Source of the DNA: Candidatus Nitrosopumilus sp.
GTDB lineage: Archaea > Thermoproteota > Nitrososphaeria > Nitrososphaerales > Nitrosopumilaceae
Assembly (NCBI GenBank): GCA_028279625.1
Contig: JANQNM010000086.1
Coordinates: 1-47,353 of the forward strand
Direction of reading: 5' to 3'
DNA length: 47,353 nucleotides
Shown: positions 1 through 9,141 of the stretch, piece by piece
How positions within the stretch are numbered: the first letter of the stretch is position 1
Layout: each line of letters opens with the position of its first letter
The notes under the pieces: generated by a model
Told to the model about the DNA's origin: nothing
Seen by the model: the letters and a program-made list of their open reading frames with translations, nothing else
Database searches by the model: none
Program-made: the position numbers and the translations under genes

Positions 1-168
1 AACACAAATGATCATATCTCTGCTGAAATATTGTCCTACAAGCGGAGGATCTTGTGCACCTTGTCCTTGTACTTGATGAATAGTAACACCACCGACACCG
101 ACTTTTTTGATAGCAGCAACAACTTCATCCCTTACATGAGTTGGAACGATTGCTTCGATTTTCTTCAT
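1..168 (-). CDS. glnK: P-II family nitrogen regulatory protein (partial, N-terminus)
   Basis: Reverse complement translates to MKKIEAIVPTHVRDEVVAAIKKVGVGGVTIHQVQGQGAQDPPLVGQYFSRDMIICV, a typical P-II N-terminus; runs off the window edge. Confidence 0.85.
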   Translation of the reverse strand, partial: MKKIEAIVPTHVRDEVVAAIKKVGVGGVTIHQVQGQGAQDPPLVGQYFSRDMIICV

Positions 169-294
169 AAAATTCACTTGTGTTGAATTTATTTAAATCA
201 ATAAGTCCTTTTCAGACTTGATATTCAATTCATATTTGGAATCAGGCACAAATTCAGACATTACGTTTAATTTCAAAATACGGTATAGACGGGT

Positions 295-642
295 ATGCTT
301 GATTATTCATTGAATGTTGCAGGTAGTGAATGGATAATCATAATTTTTGTAGCTTTGGTTTTGATTTTAGGGACAGGAAAACTTCCAGGTGCTGCAAAAA
401 AACTAGGAAAAGCAGTAAATGAGTACAACAAAGCAAAAAACGACATCAAAGATCATATGAAAGAAGTTACAGAAGAACCCCCAAAGATTTCAGGGCCTGT
501 AGAGACTGAAAGACAAAAGCTTGAGATGATTGCAAAATCTATTGGAGTTAAAACAGAAGAAAAAACAGATGATGAATTAAGAAAGATAATTGCTGATAAA
601 ATAGGTCAGAAAAAAATAGACGAACCTGAAACTGAAAAATAA
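295..642 (+). CDS. tatA: Sec-independent translocase TatA/E-like protein
   Basis: Single N-terminal TM helix followed by LGTGKLPGAAKKLGKAVNEYNKAKND amphipathic helix. Confidence 0.8.
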   Translation: MLDYSLNVAGSEWIIIIFVALVLILGTGKLPGAAKKLGKAVNEYNKAKNDIKDHMKEVTEEPPKISGPVETERQKLEMIAKSIGVKTEEKTDDELRKIIADKIGQKKIDEPETEK

Positions 643-1431
643 TTATTTTGATTTTTTGATTCGATACAAATCTTTGTCTAATCGTTTTTTAGCAAATTTG
701 TAATATTCTGGGACAATTTCAAAGCCTAGATACCTTCTCTTAAGAGATTTGCTAACAACTGCGACTTGTCCCGAGCCAAGGAATGGATCAAGAACAGTAT
801 CCTTTTTTTCACTAGAGTATTCCAGTATTTTTTCTATAATTTCAGAAGGAAGTTTAGTTGGAGTTTTCTCATCTCCAGTCCAGTACTCTCTTTTGATATC
901 CCAAACATCTTCTTTGTCTTTGTAATGAAGGCTGCGTCCATCCTTTGTTTTGTCATCTTTTTTGAATCTTGAAAAAGGATAGAATTTTCTTTTTTTGTCA
1001 TCCTTGCAGACATAAAGACAGTGATAATGAGATGTGACAAATTTTTTCTTTGTAACAACTCCAAATTGGTATTTCCATATTAAGTGGTTAATAGTTGTAA
1101 ATCCAACATCATCTAGTGCTCTAAGAATATCCTTGAGGTTATTCCATCCAGAAAAAACATACATGCTTCCAGAGTCCTTTAGAATTCGAAAAACCTCGCT
1201 CATCCAAGCAAAGGTAAAATCGTAATAATCTTCTGGTTTGATTTCGTTATATCCTGTTAGCACTCTAGAAGAGGTTCTGTTGTAATTTGCTTTTTTTGCC
1301 TTGAAATTTATTGCAAATGGAGGATCAGTAATTACCAAATCAATTTTGTTTTTAGGAACCTGAGTCATTCCTTCGATGCAGTTCTGATTGTAAATTTTGT
1401 CAAATTCTATTTTTTTCAAGTTTAGATTCAA
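643..1431 (-). CDS. DNA methyltransferase (N4/N6 amino-methyltransferase)
   Basis: Motif IV DPPF (VITDPPFAINF) and C-terminal motif I LDPFLGSGQVAV (beta-class order). Confidence 0.88.
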   Translation of the reverse strand: MNLNLKKIEFDKIYNQNCIEGMTQVPKNKIDLVITDPPFAINFKAKKANYNRTSSRVLTGYNEIKPEDYYDFTFAWMSEVFRILKDSGSMYVFSGWNNLKDILRALDDVGFTTINHLIWKYQFGVVTKKKFVTSHYHCLYVCKDDKKRKFYPFSRFKKDDKTKDGRSLHYKDKEDVWDIKREYWTGDEKTPTKLPSEIIEKILEYSSEKKDTVLDPFLGSGQVAVVSKSLKRRYLGFEIVPEYYKFAKKRLDKDLYRIKKSK

Positions 1432-1510
1432 AATGATTTCCTAGCTTAATAATGTCATGGAATTTACTTCTCAAACAATAAATCACGAATCAAATCCATC
1501 ATAATAGATC

Positions 1511-4021
1511 TTGAAATTCTCTTGCCCAAAATGCAAATCAAAAGTTGAGATCCAAAAAACGTTCAACAAAATGATGCATGTCTCTTGTAGCAAATGTGGA
1601 ATTGAGGATCTCTTGGAATTCTCAAAAAATCCTGATGAAGTGTTTTTGGAGTTTTTATCAAGATATGACAAAGGACTTGTGACTGAGAAAGGACTCTCAG
1701 AAGGTCTCAAAGATGAGGGAATAGTTCGTGGTGAAAATGAAATCAAAGAAATGATTGGCAATAACAAACCAGACAAAATTACCGAAGAAATCCTATATTC
1801 AAAAAAAGATTATGTCTCACAGTACAAAGTCTTGAGCAATCCTGAGCCTGAAATGGGCTCAAAAGTAGAAGATTTGGGATTAGACGAATCAATAACTGAG
1901 CATCTCAAAGAGCTAAACATTGAACAGTTTTACAAATTTCAAGAAGAGGCAATTGAAGAAATTGTATTTGGACAGAATGTTGTCATTGAGGCACCAACTG
2001 CATCAGGAAAGACTGAAGCATTTTTGATTCCAATAATTCAAAGAATCAAAAAAGAAGGAATTCAAGGAAGTGTCTTTGCAATCTTTGTTTATCCAACAAA
2101 AGCACTTGCAAGAGATCAATATCCAAAAATTCAGAAATTTGCACAGAAAATTGGAGTAGATGTCAAAGTATTTGATGGAGACACAAAACTTCCTGAAAGA
2201 AGAGAGATCATTGACAGTCCCCCACAAATTCTTGTAACAAATTTTGATGTGTTACATTATCACATGTGGCATCAAACAAAGTTCTCATCAATTCTATCAA
2301 CAACAAAAATTCTTGTAACTGATGAAGCACATGTCTATTCAGGAATTTTTGGTTCTAATGTACACTATATTATCAAGAGACTAAAGAGGATATGTACAAA
2401 CAAATTGCAATTTGTTGCAGCTTCAGCTACCTTAGAAGATGCTAAAGGATTTTGTCAACAGCTCTTTGGAGAAGAGATGCAGAAAATTCAAGGTTCAGGA
2501 AAAAAAGGTCAGACAGATTTTGCAATGTTGTTTCCCTCATTACGTACCCAAAGAGCATTAATGGTGGATTTGACAAAAAAAATAACCGGAAAAAATCACA
2601 AGACAATGGTTTTTAGCAATTCACATTTGAATTCAGAACTTTTAGCAATTCAAGCAAAAAAGCAAAAAATCAACATCAAAGTTCACAGGGCAGGTTTGAT
2701 GGCAAACTATCGGGCATCTGTTGAAAGGCAATTCAAGGAAGATAGTTTACAAGCAATTTCCTGCACTCCTACGCTCGAATTAGGCATAGATGTGGGCAAT
2801 GTAGACTGTGTAATTTCATCAACCATACCAGTAAACAGGCTTACTCAGAGAATTGGAAGGGCAGCAAGAAAAGGGCAGAAGGGTTATGCATTTTTGGCAT
2901 TAGGCAATGATCCTATTTCACAATATTACAAGAATCATCCTGATGATTATTTTGAAGATATTGAGAAAACATACATCGATCCCAAGAATCCATTTGTAGA
3001 AGAATTTCAAGTTCTAGCAATTGCATGTGATAGACCAATTTCAAAACATGAATTAAAAGAACATCAAGAAGTAATTGAACATCACATAATCAAAGAGAAC
3101 CTAAAAGAATTCAACAATAGAATAATTCCAAATTTTGATAAGATAAACTCAATGTTAAATGAATACAGTATCAGAGGAATAGGAAATTCTGTAGATATTT
3201 TCTTAAATGATAAAAAAGTTGGAGATAGAATTCTTCCAATTGCATTAGAAGAGTTACACAAAGATGCAATCTATTTTCTAGCCGGGATTCGTTATAAAGT
3301 AAAGGAGTTTGACTATCCAGAAAAAAATTATGCAAAAATAGAAAAAATTCCTAGAGACTATCCTTACTATACCAAAGCTCTCACTGAGGAATGGCCAACA
3401 ATTGAGACTGTATTTGAGAAGAGAGTTGCAAACGGTGTGGAAGTTGCATTTTGTAAATTACATATCGAAAAGAAAGTCTATGGATATGTAAACATCGAAC
3501 TAGGTCAGGAAATCACTCAAGGAGAAAAAGTACTACTTGAGACTCCATTAGAATATGATTTTGTTACAAAAGGAATTATCTTTCACGCACCCAGACCAGT
3601 AAAAGTGATTGAGGAATCTGAAGATGAAGAATATACTGAAGCCAGTGGATACCATGCAACAGAACATGTGGTAATAGAGGGAAGCAATATGATTACAGGT
3701 GGAGTTTCTCAGGACTTGGGAGGCATATCTTTGGGCACATCAGGCTTGATTTTCATCTATGATGGGGCAATTGGAGGTAGTGGAGCAAGCAAGGCTCTCT
3801 ATGACAGATTTGAAAAAGCACTTGAGAGAAGCATGTACATTGTCAAAGAGTGTCCTTGCAAAAATGAATCAGGATGTCCCAGGTGTACATTTTCGTACAG
3901 ATGTGGAAACAACAATGAATATTTGCACAAATACTCTGCATTAGAAATCCTTCAAAGAATCAATGACGGTGAAAAGACTCAGTTAATTGATCCAACAGAA
4001 GGCGATAGACCTCTAGTATGA
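1511..4021 (+). CDS. DEAD/DEAH helicase with C-terminal Cys cluster (MrfA/YprA-like, MZB/DUF1998-type)
   Basis: APTASGKTEAF, TDEAH, SATLE, QRIGRAARKGQ motifs; C-terminal CPCKNESGCPRCTFSYRCGNNNEYLHK; N-terminal zinc ribbon CPKC..CSKC; TTG start. Confidence 0.85.
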   Translation: MKFSCPKCKSKVEIQKTFNKMMHVSCSKCGIEDLLEFSKNPDEVFLEFLSRYDKGLVTEKGLSEGLKDEGIVRGENEIKEMIGNNKPDKITEEILYSKKDYVSQYKVLSNPEPEMGSKVEDLGLDESITEHLKELNIEQFYKFQEEAIEEIVFGQNVVIEAPTASGKTEAFLIPIIQRIKKEGIQGSVFAIFVYPTKALARDQYPKIQKFAQKIGVDVKVFDGDTKLPERREIIDSPPQILVTNFDVLHYHMWHQTKFSSILSTTKILVTDEAHVYSGIFGSNVHYIIKRLKRICTNKLQFVAASATLEDAKGFCQQLFGEEMQKIQGSGKKGQTDFAMLFPSLRTQRALMVDLTKKITGKNHKTMVFSNSHLNSELLAIQAKKQKINIKVHRAGLMANYRASVERQFKEDSLQAISCTPTLELGIDVGNVDCVISSTIPVNRLTQRIGRAARKGQKGYAFLALGNDPISQYYKNHPDDYFEDIEKTYIDPKNPFVEEFQVLAIACDRPISKHELKEHQEVIEHHIIKENLKEFNNRIIPNFDKINSMLNEYSIRGIGNSVDIFLNDKKVGDRILPIALEELHKDAIYFLAGIRYKVKEFDYPEKNYAKIEKIPRDYPYYTKALTEEWPTIETVFEKRVANGVEVAFCKLHIEKKVYGYVNIELGQEITQGEKVLLETPLEYDFVTKGIIFHAPRPVKVIEESEDEEYTEASGYHATEHVVIEGSNMITGGVSQDLGGISLGTSGLIFIYDGAIGGSGASKALYDRFEKALERSMYIVKECPCKNESGCPRCTFSYRCGNNNEYLHKYSALEILQRINDGEKTQLIDPTEGDRPLV

Positions 4022-4063
4022 TTAATCAAAATGGGATAAATATAACAAAAAATTAGGATATTT

Positions 4064-4897
4064 GTGGAAAAAGTAGCACTTGTAACTGGAAGTTCATCTG
4101 GAATTGGATTACAAACTGCATTATCACTTGCAAAAGACGGATATCATACATTTGCAAGTATGAGAAATACTGTAAAGGGAAAAGAGTTAGAAGAGATTGC
4201 TAAAAAAGAAAATCTTCCAATCGAAGTTATTGAGTTAGATGTTGACAAGGAAGAATCAATCGTATCAGCAATTAAGAAAATAATTGAAAATGCTGGTAGA
4301 TTAGATGTTTTAGTAAACAATGCAGGTTATGGTCAGTTTGGATGTACAGAAGATGTATCCATTGAAGATTTTAAGAAACAATTTGAGACAAATTTCTTTA
4401 GTGTTGTGAGAATCATTCAAGAAGTTGCTCCAATTATGAGAAAACAGAATTCTGGAAATATCATCAACATTAGTTCTGTTGCAGGAAGAATGGGATTGCC
4501 TGGTTCTCCAGCATATATCAGCTCAAAGTTTGCCCTAGAAGGACTAGGAGAATGTTTGAGATATGAATTAGGACAATTTGGAATAAAAACCACCTTAATT
4601 GAACCAGGAGTTATCAAAACAAACTTTTTTGATTCTATGAAGATTCCAGATTCAAAAACAGACCCAAAATACAAGCAATTAACAGATCATATCTTAGGAG
4701 GCCTGAAGATGATGGTTCAGATGGGAACCGAGCCTGCTCAGGTTGCAGATGTGGTCATGAAGGCACTTCATGATGATGAGATGCTTCCAAGATACATTGT
4801 GGGAACTGATGCTGCCATGTTTATGGAAGCAAAGAAGATGAAGACAGACATTGAGTTTGAGAAATACATGAGTAAAGAGCTATTTCCAAGTAGTTAG
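4064..4897 (+). CDS. SDR family oxidoreductase
   Basis: TGSSSGIG, NNAGYG, YISSK motifs; GTG start. Confidence 0.9.
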   Translation: MEKVALVTGSSSGIGLQTALSLAKDGYHTFASMRNTVKGKELEEIAKKENLPIEVIELDVDKEESIVSAIKKIIENAGRLDVLVNNAGYGQFGCTEDVSIEDFKKQFETNFFSVVRIIQEVAPIMRKQNSGNIINISSVAGRMGLPGSPAYISSKFALEGLGECLRYELGQFGIKTTLIEPGVIKTNFFDSMKIPDSKTDPKYKQLTDHILGGLKMMVQMGTEPAQVADVVMKALHDDEMLPRYIVGTDAAMFMEAKKMKTDIEFEKYMSKELFPSS

Positions 4898-4969
4898 ATT
4901 ACTTCGTTAAATTGATATACACATAGAATACAGTTTTTGTCAAAGTCCGCAATTTTAAAGTGAAAAAGA

Positions 4970-6634
4970 ATGACGAAATGGAAAACTCTAGAACACAAAG
5001 GAATCTTGTTTCCCCCTGCATTTGAGTCTCAAGGAATCAAGATAAAGATCAAAGGGGAATCTATCGATCTCAATTTAGACCAAGAAGAGATGGTGTATCA
5101 GTGGGCAAAAAAGAAAGACACACCATATGCTCAAGACAAGGTATTTCAGAAAAATTTTACTGCAGATTTTGCTAAAACTCTAGATTCAAAATTTAAGAAA
5201 ATCTCTTATGAAGATATTGATTTTTCAAATGCCTTCAAAGTTGTAGATAAAGAAAAAGACCTCAAAGAATTGATGACAAAAGAGGAGAAAAAAGAACAAG
5301 CAAAAAAGAGAAAAGAAATTCGCGAGGAGCTCAAAGAAAAATTTGGCATTGCAATTATGGACGGCAAAGAAGTCGAAGTTGGAAACTACATGGCTGAACC
5401 ACCAGGAATTTTTATTGGAAGAGGAGAGCATCCACTTCGAGGAAAATGGAAGCCAAGAGTCACTGCAAAAGATGTCACACTAAATCTTGGAAAAGAAGCA
5501 AAAGCACCTCCTGGTGATTGGGGCAAGATTATTCATGATAAAGATTCAATGTGGCTTGCAAGCTGGATGGATTTTCTAACTCAGAAAAGAAAGTATGTTT
5601 GGCTTTCAGATAGTTCTGATCTAAAGCAAGGAAGAGACAAGGAAAAGTACGAAAAAGCAGTCAAGCTTGAAAAAGAGATTGAGAAAATCAAAAAAGCAAT
5701 GGTAAAAGACATGAAAGATCCTAAAAAGAGAAACGTAGCTACTGCATGTTATCTAATTTATAGAACTGCAATGAGAGTTGGAGACGAAAAAGATGAAGAT
5801 GAAGCAGATACTGTAGGTGCTACAACTCTCAGAAAAGAACACATCAAGATTTCTGCAAATGCAATTGACTTTGATTTTCTTGGTAAAGACAGTGTAAGAT
5901 GGCAAGAAACAGTCAAGGCAGTTGGAGATGACAAAACATTTCAAGAGAATCTTAAAATCTTAATTGACAAGAAAAAACCAAAAGACGAGATTTTCCATGA
6001 CATCACATCAAGACATGTAAATGCATATTTTTCAGGAATTGTAAAAGGACTAACTGCCAAGGTTTTCAGAACATATTTGGCTACAACCAAAGTCAAAAAC
6101 TATCTCAAAGACCATGATGATGTTAAAAAGAAGTCAGCTAACGAGAAACTATATCATGCAAAGCTTGCAAACTTGGAAGCTGCAATAATGTGTAATCACA
6201 AAAGAACCATACCTAAAACATTTGAGCAGTCTTTACAAAAGAAAAAAGACACTTTGAAGAAAATTGAGAATGACAAGCCTTGGGTAAAATCTCAAGAGAC
6301 CCTAAAGAAAGTCGAAGACAAAGAAGCAAAGACGGATGCACAAAAAAAGACAAAGACAAAGAGAATCAAGACACTAAATGATCAAATCAAAAACAGAAAA
6401 ATAAAACACAAAGAAAGAGTTGAGAAGCTAAAGTTACAAATTGACTTATCTGAGAGGACCAGAGATTACAACCTTGGAACATCACTTCGAAACTATATCG
6501 ACCCCAGAGTTGTCAAAGCATGGACTGATGATATGGGTGCTGAATGGGAGAAATTGTATACTTCAGCACTCCAGAAGAAATTCTTGTGGGTCCAAAAAGA
6601 GAAGTTAGACTGGTCTGAGATTGCCAAAAACTAG
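4970..6634 (+). CDS. DNA topoisomerase IB (eukaryotic type)
   Basis: Catalytic C-terminus LGTSLRNYIDPRVVKAW resembling eukaryotic LGTSKLNYLDPR; RTAMRVGDEKDEDEADTVGATTLRKEHI core; N-terminal WKTLEHKGILFPP. Confidence 0.95.
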   Translation: MTKWKTLEHKGILFPPAFESQGIKIKIKGESIDLNLDQEEMVYQWAKKKDTPYAQDKVFQKNFTADFAKTLDSKFKKISYEDIDFSNAFKVVDKEKDLKELMTKEEKKEQAKKRKEIREELKEKFGIAIMDGKEVEVGNYMAEPPGIFIGRGEHPLRGKWKPRVTAKDVTLNLGKEAKAPPGDWGKIIHDKDSMWLASWMDFLTQKRKYVWLSDSSDLKQGRDKEKYEKAVKLEKEIEKIKKAMVKDMKDPKKRNVATACYLIYRTAMRVGDEKDEDEADTVGATTLRKEHIKISANAIDFDFLGKDSVRWQETVKAVGDDKTFQENLKILIDKKKPKDEIFHDITSRHVNAYFSGIVKGLTAKVFRTYLATTKVKNYLKDHDDVKKKSANEKLYHAKLANLEAAIMCNHKRTIPKTFEQSLQKKKDTLKKIENDKPWVKSQETLKKVEDKEAKTDAQKKTKTKRIKTLNDQIKNRKIKHKERVEKLKLQIDLSERTRDYNLGTSLRNYIDPRVVKAWTDDMGAEWEKLYTSALQKKFLWVQKEKLDWSEIAKN

Positions 6635-6687
6635 GAAAATTCTCCATACGTAGCATTTAATTTCCCAGATTTTTGAGATAATTTTGT

Positions 6688-6802
6688 GCCGGGGTAGCTC
6701 AGCCTGGTTAGAGTGCCAGTTCACTTGGTAATCTCTAAAGGTTCTCCAACTAAGGCAATACTCATAATCTGGAGGTCGCGAGTTCGAAACTCGCCCCCGG
6801 CA
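6688..6802 (+). tRNA. elongator tRNA-Met (anticodon CAU), intron-containing
   Basis: Acceptor GCCGGGG/CCCCGGC, T-arm GCGAGTTCGAAACTCGC; removing 6720-6759 gives anticodon stem CCAGA/TCTGG with loop CTCATAA. Confidence 0.93.
6720..6759 (+). other. tRNA-Met intron at non-canonical position 30/31 (BHB-type)
   Basis: Bulge-helix-bulge: 5' GAG-UGCC-AG|U ... GGCA-AU|A-CUC; central UGCC/GGCA 4-bp helix, two 3-nt bulges, outer GAG/CUC helix. Confidence 0.85.
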
Positions 6803-6810
6803 TTACAGAA
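6785..6810 (+). repeat. attL-like tRNA 3' end repeat
   Basis: cgaaactcgcccccggcattacagaa; 14-bp exact core cccccggcattaca shared with 37221-37234. Confidence 0.65.
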
Positions 6811-6844
6811 TCACTTTAAAGCCCACCCCTGCGTTAACTATGGC

Positions 6845-8179
6845 GTGAGTTTAAAGACAATAAAAAAACGCCAAATACACGATTACGATTCTTTAATGAG
6901 ATCCGTAAACAGACAGATTCGAATTGAATTGTCAGAGAACAATTCTGAACTAATTACAAAGTATGACAGAGAAATGGTTCGCCAATCTATTGCAGTTGCA
7001 ACAAGACAAAAACATTTGCGAACATTGCTTGGATTAACTAGACTTTTGAAAAAAGATTGGAAGGATGCAACAAAAGACGACATGGATGAACTAGTTTACG
7101 AAATAATGCAAAGACATTCAGATGAATCAGGAAAAGAAACAAACTATTCGTATGATCACAAAAAAGTTTTGAAAATTTTCATGAGATGGTTAAAGCTTGG
7201 TTCTAGAGAATTTTCTGAAGTAGGGGATCCTCCTGAAACTTCACAAATCAGAATGAAACGAGTCAAAGACAAGATAATTCGCGAAGATTTGTTAACTGAA
7301 GATGACATCTCAAGACTTTTGCATGCATGTGGCGAGAATGCAAGAGACAGAGCATTAATTGATTGTCACTATGAAGGAGGGACAAGACCTGGAGAAATTC
7401 TTTCTATTTTGATAAAACATGTAAAGTTTGATCAATATGGTGCAAACTTGCATGTTGATGGAAAAACTGGACCTAGAACCGTTCGATTGGTAAAGTCAAC
7501 ACCTAGTCTTGCAAACTGGATGGCAACTCATCCATTCAAGGACAACCCTGATGCTCCAGTGTGGATTAATCTAACAAAGAGACATTATGGCGAACAATTG
7601 ACATATCCTGCAGCTCGTGCAATGTTTGAAAGAAGAGCAAAAATTGCACATTTGGAGAAAAGAGTCAACCTAAACATGTTCAGACATAGCGAGGCCACAA
7701 ACTCTGCAAAATTCATGACAGAGGCACAGTTGAGAAAAAGACACGGATGGTCACCTGAATCCAAGATGCCGGCACGATATGTCCACATGGTAAACGCTGA
7801 TGTTGATGATGCAATCTTCAAACAACTTGGAATCAAAAAAGAAGAGGAAGTTATCAAGATGCCACAAAAATGCCACATTTGTGACATGCCAAATGCTCCA
7901 GATGCCAAAATGTGTTCAAAATGTGGAAAACCACTGGATCTTGGTACAAGTTTAGAGATTGATGAGAAAAACCAAGAACAAATCACAAAACAGAACGAAA
8001 AGATAGAAAGTTTGGAAAAAACTCTCAAATCAATGCAAAACAGTTTAGAGAAGCGAGATAAGGAATGGGAGACAGCAATTGTGAAAATACTTGAAGAACA
8101 AGCAAAAAAGTTCTCAGATCCTAACTATATCAAGAAATTAGAAGAAAAAGAAAATTCTGATGAAATTTTGTATAATTAA
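6845..8179 (+). CDS. Tyrosine recombinase/integrase with C-terminal zinc ribbon and coiled coil
   Basis: GTRPGEIL (Arg box), NMFRHSEAT, RHGWSPESKMPARYVHM (His...Tyr); zinc ribbon CHICDMPNAPDAKMCSKC. The track ORF 6713 starts inside the tRNA; GTG 6845 or ATG 6896 is more plausible. Confidence 0.87.
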   Translation: MSLKTIKKRQIHDYDSLMRSVNRQIRIELSENNSELITKYDREMVRQSIAVATRQKHLRTLLGLTRLLKKDWKDATKDDMDELVYEIMQRHSDESGKETNYSYDHKKVLKIFMRWLKLGSREFSEVGDPPETSQIRMKRVKDKIIREDLLTEDDISRLLHACGENARDRALIDCHYEGGTRPGEILSILIKHVKFDQYGANLHVDGKTGPRTVRLVKSTPSLANWMATHPFKDNPDAPVWINLTKRHYGEQLTYPAARAMFERRAKIAHLEKRVNLNMFRHSEATNSAKFMTEAQLRKRHGWSPESKMPARYVHMVNADVDDAIFKQLGIKKEEEVIKMPQKCHICDMPNAPDAKMCSKCGKPLDLGTSLEIDEKNQEQITKQNEKIESLEKTLKSMQNSLEKRDKEWETAIVKILEEQAKKFSDPNYIKKLEEKENSDEILYN

Positions 8180-8213
8180 GAAAAAACAAAACATAATGAG
8201 AAAAATCTTCTAG

Positions 8214-8223
8214 ACGCGCGCGT
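8214..8223. repeat. 10-bp palindrome ACGCGCGCGT
   Basis: Perfect self-complementary alternating CG tract in an AT-rich intergenic region. Confidence 0.6.
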
Positions 8224-8316
8224 TATCAATTACATTAAACTAATTTAATCTATGAAACGACAATTACAAAATACAAATTACAAATTTTTAGACACAACCA
8301 CCCATAATATAGGGAA

Positions 8317-8420
8317 TTTGTAACTTTGATTGATTTTGTAACTTTTCTAGGCGTGGAAAATTACAAAACAGGTTACAGAATCAATCATTTTTGTAACTTT
8401 TTGATTGATTTTGTAACTTT
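8317..8420. repeat. Iteron-like repeats: TTTGTAACTTT(TT)GATTGATTTTGTAACTTT twice direct, once inverted between
   Basis: Direct copies at 8317-8345 and 8390-8420; inverted attacaaaacaggttacagaatcaatca at 8360-8386. Confidence 0.75.
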
Positions 8421-8638
8421 GATTGAAAGTTTCCAGGCACGGATTTTTAGGAGGATTAGAAATGGCATAATTTCAAGACAAAATGAATAATTTCAAAAAA
8501 TTTACAATTATTCAAAAATTATTATTTTTTTCAAAAAAATTTCCTTTTTTGAGTTTTGGTCCGTTAAAGTAGCTATAAAATTGGTTCAAGACTCTAAAGT
8601 TCAGTTCTGTAGAGATTGAAACCATTTATGGAATCAAA

Positions 8639-9088
8639 TTAGGATTCACGTTTTCTCTTAGCCTTGAACCATTCATCATCATTTCTAAGAAAATCCCAAT
8701 CCGCTCTTGAATTTGTCAAATCATCTTGATCATGAAGGAGTAAATCAACAAAATTATCTTGATTTCCAAATCTTATTGTTCTATTTTGTTCTAAAGATTC
8801 AAGGAAGCCTTCATCAATTCTAACAAGACACCAAATTCTTTCTGCGTCAATAAATGCTGTGACTTCGATTAGAGTTTCAAAGTATGGACCTTCATCAGTA
8901 TCAATTCTATCAAAGAAGTTTCTCATTCTAAATGCTCTGTAACCCTTTATGATTTCGTGCAGGTCTCGATCATCAACTTGAATCAATGGAATATTTTGGT
9001 GCATGAACCAAGTATCAGGTTCCATAAAACCATTCTGAATTTGGTCCAAATCTTTTTGATGTTCAGCAAATTCTTCGTTACGTCTCAT
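8639..9088 (-). CDS. hypothetical protein
   Basis: 149-aa ORF, acidic, complete start/stop; no recognised domain. Confidence 0.6.
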   Translation of the reverse strand: MRRNEEFAEHQKDLDQIQNGFMEPDTWFMHQNIPLIQVDDRDLHEIIKGYRAFRMRNFFDRIDTDEGPYFETLIEVTAFIDAERIWCLVRIDEGFLESLEQNRTIRFGNQDNFVDLLLHDQDDLTNSRADWDFLRNDDEWFKAKRKRES

Positions 9089-9141
9089 ATCTAATCTATG
9101 AATTTTTTGTTTTTATGTGATCCTAAATTAGCATTTGAAGA

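Noticed and set aside
6713-6844. N-terminal part of the 488-aa track ORF (MPVHLVISKG...)
   Set aside because: Translates tRNA-Met and its intron; the integrase more plausibly starts at GTG 6845 or ATG 6896.
7585-8028. 147-aa minus ORF
   Set aside because: Antisense shadow of the integrase coding sequence; no domain.
6845-8179. SSV-type partitioned integrase
   Set aside because: The gene appears intact with all catalytic boxes, and no second integrase fragment is visible near 37.2 kb.
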